A program made the translations under genes and the position numbers. From positions 1 through 64,000 of the forward strand of contig JAEWXC010000050.1 in NCBI GenBank assembly GCA_023396115.1: 64,000 bases of DNA, read 5' to 3'. Shown here one piece after another: positions 56,117-64,000 of the stretch. Every line of letters begins with the position of its first letter. Within the stretch, counting starts at the first letter, position 1. Source of the DNA: Actinomycetes bacterium (lineage in GTDB: Bacteria > Actinomycetota > Actinomycetes > Propionibacteriales > Nocardioidaceae). The notes below the pieces were generated by a model. The model was not told the origin of the DNA and made no database searches. It worked only from the letters and a program-made list of their open reading frames with translations.

Positions 56117-57439
56117 TCAGTCGGTGGGCGGCTCCGCCTCCGGCTGCTCGCCCTCCCCCGGCGTGGCGGGCTCCCCGGTGTCCTTGCGTCGGCTCAGACG
56201 CGAGGCGACGCCGGACCGGGCGGACTTGAGCGCGCTGAGCGCCCGCGACTCCTCGGGAACGCCGTTGCCGTCCGGATCCACCTTCCGGAACGGCCGGGCC
56301 GCCCCGGCGGCGGCACCGGCGGCCGCACCACCGGCGCGCTTGACCACCGAGAGTGCCTGCGGCTCGTCGGGGATCCCGTCGCCGTCCAGGTCGACCCTGC
56401 GGAACGGGCGGGTGGAGCGGTCCGCGGCGCGCGCGACCCAGCCGCCGCTGGCCCGGGCTGCCTCCTCCAGGGCAGCGAGGGCCCGGTTGCGTTCGCCCGG
56501 CTCCTCGGCGGCCGACAGGGCTTCGTCGGCCAGGTGTGGCGGGAACTGCTCCGGTGGTTCCGCGAACGCCTCGCGGGACGCCTCGACCACCTCGCCACCG
56601 AAGAGGAACTTGGTGACCCCGCCGGCCAGGGCGCCGACCCCGTACTCGACGGCACTCTGCTGCTTGCCGTTGAGCGTGCCCCGGATCGTCTCCAACCTGC
56701 CTGTCTGCACCGTGCGGACCAGGTCCTGGGCGGCGCTGCCGGGCAGCGTGCTGGCCAGTGTGTCGGCCCAGTGGGTCCAGTTCTCACGTCCCTCGACGAT
56801 GGTCTGCCCCAGCCCACCGGCGGGGGTCTCGCCCCGGGACAGGTCGGCGGCCATGGTGGCGATCTGCTGCTGGCTCACCCGGCCGTTGGACAGGCCGTAC
56901 ACCAGGGCATGGGCCTGGGACTGGTCGAGTGCCATGCCGTGGATCTCGGCCAGTGCGAGGGCGAAGACGGCGGTGATCTCGAACTGCAGTTGCTCCTCGC
57001 CGGCAGGCAGCAGCTGCGCTGCTCGGCCGGCGCCGGTCTTCGCGGCGCTCTTGGCGGCGTTCGTGACCGCGACCTTGGTCGCCGACTTGGCGGCAGTCTT
57101 CGCCGCTGACTTGGCCGCGGTCTTCGCGGCGGCCTTGCTGGCTTCCTTGCCGGCGGCAGCGCCGGGAATCAGCGAGATCCCGATGTTCGCGGCGATCGTG
57201 CCTGCGGTCACGACTCCCCCGGCGATGGTGATCGCGGTGACGTAGTGCCGCTCCAGCATCGCCACGATCTCCGCCGGGGTCGCCTCGGGGTGGCGGCGGC
57301 GCAGCCGCAACACGTATCGGCGGGCCAGCTTGTGGCGCACGTGGACCGCTCGGTCAATGTCGTGCTCTGCCACGGCCGGCGTCAGTTCGGCCGCCAGCGT
57401 CACGTCCGCACCCACCGTTGCCCCGTCGTTCTCGTTCAC
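56117..57439 (-). CDS. EcsC-like hypothetical protein with Ala/Lys-rich segment and EF-type repeats
   Basis: A 440-aa protein I cannot name with confidence. After a helical N-terminus (AEHDIDRAVHVRHKLARRYVLRL) comes a hydrophobic AGGVVTAGTIAANIGISLIPG segment, then an Ala/Lys repeat (KAAAKTAAKSAAKTAAKSAT) resembling histone H1 tails, then FEITAVFALALAEIHGMALD, which recalls EcsC-type proteins. Near the C-terminus two similar units, RPFRRVDLDGDGIPDE and RPFRKVDPDGNGVPEE, contain Asp-rich calcium-binding-like loops. GTG at 57439 is chosen (CACGAT 6 nt upstream); the open frame continuing to 60385 is a shadow. Confidence 0.75.
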   Translation of the reverse strand: MNENDGATVGADVTLAAELTPAVAEHDIDRAVHVRHKLARRYVLRLRRRHPEATPAEIVAMLERHYVTAITIAGGVVTAGTIAANIGISLIPGAAAGKEASKAAAKTAAKSAAKTAAKSATKVAVTNAAKSAAKTGAGRAAQLLPAGEEQLQFEITAVFALALAEIHGMALDQSQAHALVYGLSNGRVSQQQIATMAADLSRGETPAGGLGQTIVEGRENWTHWADTLASTLPGSAAQDLVRTVQTGRLETIRGTLNGKQQSAVEYGVGALAGGVTKFLFGGEVVEASREAFAEPPEQFPPHLADEALSAAEEPGERNRALAALEEAARASGGWVARAADRSTRPFRRVDLDGDGIPDEPQALSVVKRAGGAAAGAAAGAARPFRKVDPDGNGVPEESRALSALKSARSGVASRLSRRKDTGEPATPGEGEQPEAEPPTD

Positions 57440-57556
57440 GTCCAAATCGTGACACGGCCGGCCGACACACGTCCCCGATCCCAAGGAAGCCGGCTCCCGC
57501 CCGGGCACGAGCCGGGCCTGGTTTACCGGTCCCCCGGAACAGGCAGGGTGCTTCCC

Positions 57557-58189
57557 ATGCGCACCCGACTCCTCGCCCGCTCCGCACCGCTCCTGTTGGC
57601 TGCAGCCCTGCTCGCGGGGTGCGGAGAGGACGCCCCGTCCTCGAAGGACATCCGGACCGGGGACAGCCCGACCTCCCCATCGACCCCTGGTTCCACGGGG
57701 ACCCCCGAGTCCGCACGCGCCATCGCCGCCGGCCCGGACGAGGGACCCGTGCCGGGTTCGGGCGCGGCACTCGACTCGTCGAAGACCGACCAGTGGTGCC
57801 AGGTCATCACCACCGAGCAGGCCAGCGCACTCACCGGTGCGGAGGCGACCGAGATCGTCACCTCCACCACGGACACCGAGTGTGCGGCCACCATCGCCGG
57901 CGAGGCACTGAGCGTGGGGTGGCGCACCATGGCTCCGGAGGGGACGCTGCAGGGCCTGTTCGAGCGGTCGAGCGCGCGGGACAACATCGAAGTGGAACTC
58001 GTCACGCTGGCCGGCGGTCAACCGGCGCTCGTGGAGATCGTCCCGACGGCACCGCTTGTCACCGTGACCGTCATCGAGGACGGTCGCCAGATCGAGAGCG
58101 GCGTCATGGTCATCGATCCCGACTCGGGCGTGTCGACACAGGAGGCCACGGTGATGTCGGCAGCGATCGTCTCTGCCTACCTGCACTGA
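57557..58189 (+). CDS. lipoprotein of unknown function
   Basis: A 210-aa predicted lipoprotein. The signal peptide MRTRLLARSAPLLLAAALLAGC ends in lipobox LAGC (cysteine at 22). A Ser/Thr/Pro spacer precedes a C-terminal domain (about 78-210) with two cysteines (QWCQVI and TECAAT), like small DUF3558-type actinobacterial lipoproteins. ATG at 57557 is 7 nt after CAGGGT, and the next gene has the same arrangement. Function unknown. Confidence 0.8.
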   Translation: MRTRLLARSAPLLLAAALLAGCGEDAPSSKDIRTGDSPTSPSTPGSTGTPESARAIAAGPDEGPVPGSGAALDSSKTDQWCQVITTEQASALTGAEATEIVTSTTDTECAATIAGEALSVGWRTMAPEGTLQGLFERSSARDNIEVELVTLAGGQPALVEIVPTAPLVTVTVIEDGRQIESGVMVIDPDSGVSTQEATVMSAAIVSAYLH

Positions 58190-58294
58190 GGCGTGGGCGA
58201 CCGGGTGGTCGTCGACACACCGGGGAGTGCCGGACCGCCTTGGCACCGTGCCTCCTCCCCCCGTGTGTCGGAGGGCGCTGGCAGGGTCCTCCCC

Positions 58295-59590
58295 ATGGAC
58301 GACCCCGAGCAGAGGAGCACCTACGCGGCCGAGGACATGGTGACCGCGTGGCTCGACGCCACCGACCCGGACTCCGGGACGGTGCGGGTCACCCTGCACC
58401 GGGGCGGTCGCACCCGTGAGACCGTCTTCACCCCGGAGACCGAGCCTCGGTTCTCCCAGCCGGGCGACGCGAAGGCCTTCGTCAACGCGGTGGTGCAGCG
58501 ACTGCGGCGCCAGGCCCGCGCCTTTGGGTCGAACTACCGTCGGCGCGAGCGGCGCGACGTCGACGTCCTCAGCGCGCGGGGTTTCACCCGGGCCAGCTAC
58601 CGCGACGACGTGATCTGGCTGCCGGCGCGGGAGAAGGGCGGGGCGTGGGCACTGCGCGGCCTGGTGGTGGTGCACGAACTGGCCCACCACCTCAACACCG
58701 GTGACGGTGCCATCATCGACGTCCACGGTGCCGGGTTCCGTGCCACGATGCTGCGTCTGCTCGAGGACATCGGATGGGTCGAGATCGCCGCCATGCTGCG
58801 TGAGGCGAACCGCGAGCTGGGTCTGGACGGCGAGGCCCCGACGGAGAACGCGATGCTGTCCAAGATCGGCAAGCTGCTGCGGCATGCCGAGGGCGCCTCC
58901 ACCGAGGCCGAGCGGGACACGTTTCTGCACAAGGCCCAGGTGCTGGCCACGACCCACTCGATCGAACTGACGCTGGCCCGTGCCACGCACACCGCTGCCG
59001 AGGAGACGCCGAGTCCCACCTTCGAGCCCGTCCGGCTCGGTCACACCGGACAGCCTTCCAACGTGCGCCACATCGCGCTGATGCTGGCGATCACCCGCGC
59101 CAACGACCTGCGTTGCTCCATCCGGGGGGACCACACCGGGGTCACCCTGTACGGGTTCAGGGGCGACATCGACACGGTCAAGGAGTTGTACTCCTCGCTC
59201 TTGGTGCAGATGGTCCGTGACGCCGATGGCTACATCCGTTCCGGCGCCCACCGGCCGGTGCACGGGCGTACCGCCCGGGTTGCCTTCTACGCCGGCTGGA
59301 CCGAACGCATCGAGGACAGGCTCCGGCAGGCCCAACTGCACGCCCAGGCCGCGGCGGGGGCCTGGCCGGGCGGCCTGGACGCCCAGGGCCGGCCGAGCGG
59401 CGAGAAGTTGCCTGCACTGGTCGCCAAGGACGTCGAGGTCCACGACTACTTCGAGCACATGAAGCTCCAGCACGGCATCCGTGGGGTGCACCGGGGCGCG
59501 GCCTTGGTGGACGACGACCACTCGCACCTGCGTGGTCGAGCGGCGGCGGAGAACGCGGCGCTCGGCCGGGCCCCGGAGTTGTCGGCCTGA
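58295..59590 (+). CDS. TIGR04338-type metallohydrolase fused to DUF2786
   Basis: A 431-aa protein. The N-terminal domain carries HELAHH at 127-132 and a third ligand-like H144 in DVHGAGFRA, the pattern of the TIGR04338 putative metallohydrolases. It is followed near 186-228 by a DUF2786-type segment (LSKIGKLLRHAEGASTEAERDTFLHK). The remainder is helical. ATG at 58295 lies 7 nt after CAGGGT, an arrangement shared with the preceding lipoprotein gene. The fusion hints at a nucleic-acid or phage-linked role, which is unproven. Confidence 0.8.
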   Translation: MDDPEQRSTYAAEDMVTAWLDATDPDSGTVRVTLHRGGRTRETVFTPETEPRFSQPGDAKAFVNAVVQRLRRQARAFGSNYRRRERRDVDVLSARGFTRASYRDDVIWLPAREKGGAWALRGLVVVHELAHHLNTGDGAIIDVHGAGFRATMLRLLEDIGWVEIAAMLREANRELGLDGEAPTENAMLSKIGKLLRHAEGASTEAERDTFLHKAQVLATTHSIELTLARATHTAAEETPSPTFEPVRLGHTGQPSNVRHIALMLAITRANDLRCSIRGDHTGVTLYGFRGDIDTVKELYSSLLVQMVRDADGYIRSGAHRPVHGRTARVAFYAGWTERIEDRLRQAQLHAQAAAGAWPGGLDAQGRPSGEKLPALVAKDVEVHDYFEHMKLQHGIRGVHRGAALVDDDHSHLRGRAAAENAALGRAPELSA

Positions 59591-59628
59591 CCGAACCTTC
59601 GGCCACCCGGCACCGGCCCCGCGGGTGC

Positions 59629-60153
59629 TCAGTCGAGTGCGTGCAGGTGGTCCACGAACATGGGGTTGGTCAGGGCCCACGGCCCCCGCGCGGCTCGGAC
59701 CAGGTCGATCGCAGCGGGGACGTCGTACCCCAGACTCCTCAACGCGTGCACCGTGACCACGGCGGATCGGTTGAGGCCACCGGTGCAGCGCACGAGCACC
59801 CGCCGTCCTTCCCGGACCGCGTCCGCGGCCAACTCCCCCAGCTCCGCCACCCGCAATCCGAGGTGCGTGTCGATGGCGGCATCGGCGAGGCGGAGCACGT
59901 GGTGTTCGACGCCCTCGTCGGGACCGTAGCCGGAGCGGGTGACGAGGCTGATCACGAGGTCGAACTCTGACCCCACGACGCAGGCGGCACGCGTCCTGGT
60001 GTCGTGCCCGCCCTGGAAGAGGCCGGGGACCACCTCGTTCCACGGGGCGTCGCACAGCGGCATCGACGTCGCCTGTCCCGTGCCGCGGCAGGCCGCACAA
60101 TCGACCATTGCGTCGGGGTCGCCGTAGCAGAGGTGGCAGAGCACGGTCGGCAT
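59629..60153 (-). CDS. dual-specificity-type protein phosphatase with zinc-ribbon N-terminus
   Basis: A 174-aa protein. The C-terminal domain has the cysteine-phosphatase loop CTGGLNRS (C123, R129), with Arg in place of the usual His before the Cys. The N-terminus has two CxxC pairs (C6, C9, C19, C22, the second in CAACRGTGQ), a DnaJ-like zinc ribbon. The substrate is unknown. ATG at 60153 is used; an upstream start at 60183 adds unsupported residues. It is divergent from a secreted tyrosine phosphatase. Confidence 0.78.
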   Translation of the reverse strand: MPTVLCHLCYGDPDAMVDCAACRGTGQATSMPLCDAPWNEVVPGLFQGGHDTRTRAACVVGSEFDLVISLVTRSGYGPDEGVEHHVLRLADAAIDTHLGLRVAELGELAADAVREGRRVLVRCTGGLNRSAVVTVHALRSLGYDVPAAIDLVRAARGPWALTNPMFVDHLHALD

Positions 60154-60297
60154 CCTTGCAGACGTGGGGATCCGTCCACCCACCGGCGAGGGTGTGGAAC
60201 TGCGTGGTCACCGCGCTCTCAACCACCTTGACCACCCGAGGGGCGCCCGCTCCCCCAGTGACCGGGATCACGGCCCCGACGAACCCTGGCGCACCCC

Positions 60298-60303
60298 TAG
60301 GGT
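60298..60303 (+). promoter_or_regulatory. -10 element of the secreted phosphatase gene
   Basis: TAGGGT fits TANNNT and would start a leader of about 30 nt carrying the GAAGGGG ribosome-binding site. Confidence 0.4.
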
Positions 60304-60338
60304 CCACGAGACCCAGATCACACCTCGGAAGGGGATTC

Positions 60339-61514
60339 ATGTACCGCCCGCTCCTCGCCACCGTGCTGGCACCCGCCTTGGCCACGGCTGCTCTGGTGGC
60401 GCCGGGCGCCCCCGTTCACGCAGGACCTCCCGCCCACGCGTCCGGCCACCCCCGGCCGCACCACGCACCCGACGTCCAGGTGCAGCAGAACGCCACGACC
60501 TGGTCCGTGTCGTGGGACGCCCCCGGGCGCCACCAGGTCTTCGCCAGCACCGACCCGCGGGACCCGTCCCGTTCGGGCCGGCTCGTGGGCAGCGCTGCCC
60601 GCGGCACGCTCGAGGTCTCCGGCCTGAGCCGGGACCGGCGCTGGTACTTCGAGGTGGCCAGCCAGCGACAGGTGCAGCAGGCCGGGAAGAAGCCGGCCCG
60701 GGTCCGCGGCGTCATCGCCTCCTCCCGGAGCCTGGACCTGGACAGCACCAGCAACACCCGTGACCTGGGTGGGATGCGCACCAGCGACGGGCGGAGCGTG
60801 CGGTGGGGCGTGCTGTTCCGCAGCGACGCCGTCGTGGCTCCCACCGCCCGGGACTCCGCGATCCTGCAGGGGCTGAACCTGGCGACCTCCGCGGACTTCC
60901 GTGCCGAGCCGGAGATCGTCAAGGACGGCGCCAACCAGTACCCGGCCGGGGTGCGACAGTTGTTCGTCCCGCTCCTGGACGACAGCACCACGGCGCTGTC
61001 CGAGGCGATCCAGGCGGTGCTGCGCGGCGGTGACCCGGCGGTGGCCCACGAACTGCTCGGTGACGGCAAGGCCGAGCAGATCGCCGCCACCGGTCCCAGC
61101 AAGATGATCTCGCGGCCGGCGGTGCGCGCGGCGTTCAGCGAGCTCCTGCGCGAGCTGGCCAACGGTGGCACCCCGATGATCTTCAACTGCACCGCGGGCA
61201 AGGACCGCACCGGTGTCTTCGCAGCCGTGGTGCAGCGGCTGCTCGGGGTGCCCGAGAAGACCGTGCTGGCCGACTACGAACTGTCGAACCAGTACCGCGC
61301 CGCCTACAACGAGCGCACGTATGCGTTCCTGCAGAGCGTCGGGGTCGACCCGGCCCTGCTGCGGCCGCTGATGGAGCAGAGCGGGGCGAACCTGGCGAAC
61401 ATGTTCCGCTCCGTGGAGCGCGAGTACGGCAGCTTCGACGCCTTCGTCCGCGACGGACTCGGCCTCGACAAGTCCACGGTGAAGGCCCTGCGGGCCCAGC
61501 TGTTGGTCGGCTGA
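60339..61514 (+). CDS. secreted tyrosine/serine phosphatase (MptpB-like)
   Basis: A 391-aa exported phosphatase. The signal peptide ends near APVHA. An N-terminal beta-rich domain (about 45-130) precedes the Y_phosphatase3 domain with TRDLGGMRTSDGR and the catalytic loop NCTAGKDRTG, the type found in mycobacterial PtpB, which acts on phosphotyrosine and phosphoinositides. ATG at 60339 has GAAGGGG just upstream. Its role here is unknown. Confidence 0.9.
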   Translation: MYRPLLATVLAPALATAALVAPGAPVHAGPPAHASGHPRPHHAPDVQVQQNATTWSVSWDAPGRHQVFASTDPRDPSRSGRLVGSAARGTLEVSGLSRDRRWYFEVASQRQVQQAGKKPARVRGVIASSRSLDLDSTSNTRDLGGMRTSDGRSVRWGVLFRSDAVVAPTARDSAILQGLNLATSADFRAEPEIVKDGANQYPAGVRQLFVPLLDDSTTALSEAIQAVLRGGDPAVAHELLGDGKAEQIAATGPSKMISRPAVRAAFSELLRELANGGTPMIFNCTAGKDRTGVFAAVVQRLLGVPEKTVLADYELSNQYRAAYNERTYAFLQSVGVDPALLRPLMEQSGANLANMFRSVEREYGSFDAFVRDGLGLDKSTVKALRAQLLVG

Positions 61515-61522
61515 CGCACCAG

Positions 61523-61565
61523 AACGCCGCCCGGCCCGCCACCACGGCGGGTCGGGCGGCGCGTT
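61523..61565. terminator. bidirectional terminator hairpin
   Basis: A 16-bp stem with one G-T pair (CGCCGCCCGGCCCGCC facing GGCGGGTCGGGCGGCG) separates the convergent phosphatase and methyltransferase genes. Confidence 0.8.
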
Positions 61566-61568
61566 GGT

Positions 61569-62774
61569 TCAACGCAGGTCGGACCCAGCCTTCGTCAGCA
61601 GCGCGACGCACTCCACGTGGTGCGTCATCGGGAACAGGTCGAAGGCCCGCAGGTCCGCCAACCGGTAGCCCCGCTCGGCGAACAACGCCACGTCCCGGGC
61701 CAGGGCGGCCGGGTCGCAGGCGACGTAGGCGACCGCGCGCGGGGCCCGGTCCACGACCTGCTCGACCACGGCCCTCTTCGCGCCCTCGCGGGGCGGGTCC
61801 AGGACCACCAGGTCGAAGGGCTCGTCCAGCTGCTCGCGCAGCACCGCCGCCACGTCACCGTGCACCGCACGCGCGGCCCGGTGCACGGCCAGGTTGTCGC
61901 GGCTCAGCTTCGAGGCGGTCGGTTCACCCTCGACCGCCACCACGCGGGCACCCTCGCCCACCGCGTCGGCCAGGAACCGGGCGAAGAGTCCCACCCCGGC
62001 GTACAGGTCCAGGACCTTCTCCCCCGGCTGCGGGGCCAGCATGTCCAGCACGGTGGTCACCAGCACCTGAGCAGCACCCGGGTGGGTCTGCCAGAACCCG
62101 TCGGCGGCCCGGACGAACTCGTGCGTCACCCCACCGGCCGTCACCGACTCGACCACGGTCGGCCCCTCGGGTAGCACGTCGGCGCCCGGGCGGGCGATCA
62201 GGCAGTCGTCCACCTCGACGACGTCGTGGGAGCGGTGCACCCGCATCCCCCGCGCCCCGCCGGGCAGCCCCACGAACCGGGTCCGGGTGCGCCAGCGCAA
62301 CCCGTCCTGGTCACCGGGCATCTGCTCGACCACCACGTCACGCTCCAGGCCCGCCAACCGGCGCAGCTGCTCGGTCACCACTGAGCCCTTCAGCGCTCGC
62401 TGGGTGGCCAGGTCCACGTGCTGGAAGTCGCAGCCACCGCACAGGCCCGGACCGGCGAAGCGGCACGGTGCCTCCACCCGACCCGGGGCGGCGCTGAGCA
62501 CCCGCACCGCGTCCCCGCGCCAGAACCGGTCCTGCTCGGCCCCTTCGGTCACCTCGATCTCGACCCGCTCGCCGGGCAGCGCGTGCCGGACGAACACCAC
62601 CCGCAGGTCCCCGGGGTCGCCCACCGGCACCCGGGCCACGCAGTGTCCGCCGTGCGCCACCGGCCCGACCTCGGCCTCAAACCGCTGCCCGACGACCGAG
62701 GCGCCCTTGTCGGCCCGGGGCCGGGCGGGTCGGCGCCCCTGGGAACGGCGTCGGCGGTCGGGGCGGGGGGTCAT
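61569..62774 (-). CDS. TRAM-domain RNA (uracil-C5-)methyltransferase
   Basis: A 401-aa enzyme of the RumA/TrmA family that methylates uracil in RNA with SAM. A basic tail and TRAM domain (about 25-95) precede a candidate [4Fe-4S] cluster (CRFAGPGLCGGC, plus a later Cys in DDCLIARP). The SAM motif is LDLYAGVGLFARFLA. The catalytic Cys lies in VAYVACDPAALARD, preceded by LDPPREGAKR. ATG at 62774 overlaps the stop of the permease gene (ATGA). The permease plus methyltransferase pair matches Rv2690c-Rv2689c in Mycobacterium tuberculosis. Confidence 0.92.
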   Translation of the reverse strand: MTPRPDRRRRSQGRRPARPRADKGASVVGQRFEAEVGPVAHGGHCVARVPVGDPGDLRVVFVRHALPGERVEIEVTEGAEQDRFWRGDAVRVLSAAPGRVEAPCRFAGPGLCGGCDFQHVDLATQRALKGSVVTEQLRRLAGLERDVVVEQMPGDQDGLRWRTRTRFVGLPGGARGMRVHRSHDVVEVDDCLIARPGADVLPEGPTVVESVTAGGVTHEFVRAADGFWQTHPGAAQVLVTTVLDMLAPQPGEKVLDLYAGVGLFARFLADAVGEGARVVAVEGEPTASKLSRDNLAVHRAARAVHGDVAAVLREQLDEPFDLVVLDPPREGAKRAVVEQVVDRAPRAVAYVACDPAALARDVALFAERGYRLADLRAFDLFPMTHHVECVALLTKAGSDLR

Positions 62775-64000
62775 CGGCGGTCCTTGCGGTCGGTGCTGAC
62801 GGGGGGTCGGGGTCGTTCGACACGGCCACGGCGCAGGTCGCCGGGACGGACCCGGAGGTCCTCCCGCCGCTCCCGCTCGCGACCGATCTCGCTCGAACGC
62901 AGCTGGTAGGGCACCGAGGTCACCATGACGCCCGGCGCGAAGAGCAGTCGTCCCTTGAGCCGCAGTGCGGTCTGGTTGTGCAGCAGCTGCTCCCACCAGC
63001 GCCCGACCACGTACTCGGGGATGTACACCGCCACGACGCCGCGCGGGTTGGCCCGGCGGATCTCCACGGCGTAGTCCATGATCGGCCGGGTCACCTCGCG
63101 GTACGGCGAGTACAGGACCTTCAGCGGCACGTCGAGGTGCCGGTGGTCCCACTCGTCGAGCATCGCGGCGGTCTCCGCCTCGTCGGTGCCCACGTAGACC
63201 GCCTCCAGCACGTTGGGGCGGGTGGCCTTCGCGAACGCCAGGGCACGCAGGGTCGGCTTGTGCAGCTTGGAGACCAGCACGATCGCGTGCACCCGGGTGG
63301 GCAGCACCTTGTCCTGCTCGTCGGCGGCCAGCTCGAGGCTGACCCGGTCGTAGTGGCGCCGGATCCCCTTCATCACCAGGAAGAAGAAACCCATCGCCAG
63401 GATCGTGATCCAGGCGCCGGCGATGAACTTGGTGACCAGCACGATCACCAGCACCACGCCGGTCAGCCCCATCCCGAAGGCGTTGATCGCCCGGGAGCGC
63501 TGCATCCGGGCCCGCTCGGAGGAGTCGGTCTCGGTCTGCAGCAGCCGGGTCCAGTGCCGGATCATGCCCAGCTGGCTGAGCGTGAAGGAGACGAACACCC
63601 CCACGATGTAGAGCTGGATCAGCTTGGTGGTCTGGGCGTCGAAGGCCTGGATCAGCACGATCGCCAGCGCCGCCAGGAAGATGATGCCGTTGCTGTAGGC
63701 CAGCCGGTCCCCGCGCGAGCCCAGCGCGGTGGGAGCCAGCTTGTCCTGGGCCAGGATCGACCCCAGCACCGGGAAGCCGTTGAACGCGGTGTTGGCGGCC
63801 AGCACGAGGATCACGCCGGTCACCGAGACCACGAAGTAGAACCCGGGCGAGAAGTTGTCGAAGACCCCGGCCGCGATCTGCGCGATCACCGGGTGCTGCT
63901 CGTACCCGTCGGGCACCATCGCCCCACCCGCCGCGCGCAGCTGCTCCAGGTGGTGCGGGTCGACGTAGTTGACGCTCATCTGCCGGGCCAGCGCGATGAT
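62771..64000 (-). CDS. APC-superfamily permease, 5' end beyond the window
   Basis: The 409 C-terminal residues of an amino-acid/polyamine/organocation-type permease; the frame is open to the window edge, so the start is missing. At least six membrane helices are visible (for example FYFVVSVTGVILVLAANTAF and YIVGVFVSFTLSQLGMI), followed by a long soluble C-terminal domain of about 190 aa (VHAIVLVSKLHKPTLRALAF, VAVYIPEYVVGRWW) like a universal-stress-type fold. In mycobacteria the homologous Rv2690c lies next to the ceoB-ceoC potassium-uptake genes, so a link to potassium is possible but unproven. Confidence 0.88.
   Translation of the reverse strand: MIALARQMSVNYVDPHHLEQLRAAGGAMVPDGYEQHPVIAQIAAGVFDNFSPGFYFVVSVTGVILVLAANTAFNGFPVLGSILAQDKLAPTALGSRGDRLAYSNGIIFLAALAIVLIQAFDAQTTKLIQLYIVGVFVSFTLSQLGMIRHWTRLLQTETDSSERARMQRSRAINAFGMGLTGVVLVIVLVTKFIAGAWITILAMGFFFLVMKGIRRHYDRVSLELAADEQDKVLPTRVHAIVLVSKLHKPTLRALAFAKATRPNVLEAVYVGTDEAETAAMLDEWDHRHLDVPLKVLYSPYREVTRPIMDYAVEIRRANPRGVVAVYIPEYVVGRWWEQLLHNQTALRLKGRLLFAPGVMVTSVPYQLRSSEIGRERERREDLRVRPGDLRRGRVERPRPPVSTDRKDRR

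Noticed and set aside
57440..60385. The upstream extension of the EcsC-like frame.
   Set aside because: It would run through two plus-strand genes and a phosphatase gene. The extra sequence has no family resemblance.

Overview
The window is a contiguous piece of a high-GC actinobacterial chromosome. Nearly every codon ends in G or C, GTG starts are common, and the housekeeping order rsmB-fmt-def-priA-metK-coaBC-rpoZ-gmk-mihF-pyrF is the one usual in actinobacteria. The mihF gene, a helicase-less PriA, an FabG4/HtdX pair divergent from a thiolase, SigE-family sigma factors and two REP-like intergenic repeats suggest a Nocardioidaceae-type organism (Nocardioides or a relative). That placement is inference. 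I saw no rRNA, tRNA, CRISPR array, insertion sequence or prophage.

Layout. 0-1.8 kb: stand-alone LigD-type polymerase, Nudix hydrolase, small SHOCT-like protein. 1.9-11.4 kb: minus-strand housekeeping run for rRNA methylation, Met-tRNA formylation and deformylation, replication restart, S-adenosylmethionine and CoA synthesis, RNAP omega, guanylate kinase and the integration host factor. 11.6-24.9 kb: pyrimidine synthesis in two transcription units, pyrR-pyrB-pyrC and carA-carB-pyrD-pyrK-(pyrD-like)-pyrF, separated by a VOC protein and an ABC-F protein. Each unit begins with a nearly identical PyrR-type RNA hairpin that sequesters the Shine-Dalgarno sequence. 25.1-35.7 kb: fatty-acid module (thiolase, fabG4, htdX, tesB, fadA, fadB), with a secreted M23 peptidase and a PAC2 protein. 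A shared GTTACTC-type motif overlaps the -10 elements of the thiolase/fabG4 and fadAB promoters. 35.8-51.0 kb: two sigma/anti-sigma-like modules, two zinc-protease-like proteins, dxs, an SMP-30/pterin-dehydratase/tandem-Nudix operon, a YhgE/Pip membrane protein with a degenerate ABC-ATPase-like partner, an unrecognised gene under a perfect LexA box, a thiamine-binding protein and a LuxR-type regulator. 51.1-62.8 kb: aconitase behind a 24-bp near-palindrome, then scattered single genes for secreted or lipid-anchored proteins, hydrolases and two phosphatases, and a TRAM-domain RNA methyltransferase. The last gene, an APC permease, runs off the right edge.

Genes work together mainly as short operons joined by ATGA, GTGA or TGATG overlaps. 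Several single genes have a TANNNT hexamer exactly 6-7 nt before the start codon, which predicts leaderless transcripts and helps choose starts. The items most worth a second look are the SOS-controlled unknown gene, the duplicated PyrR hairpin, the shared fatty-acid operator, the degenerate PyrD-like protein paired with a complete PyrK, and the Pip protein with its ATPase-dead partner.
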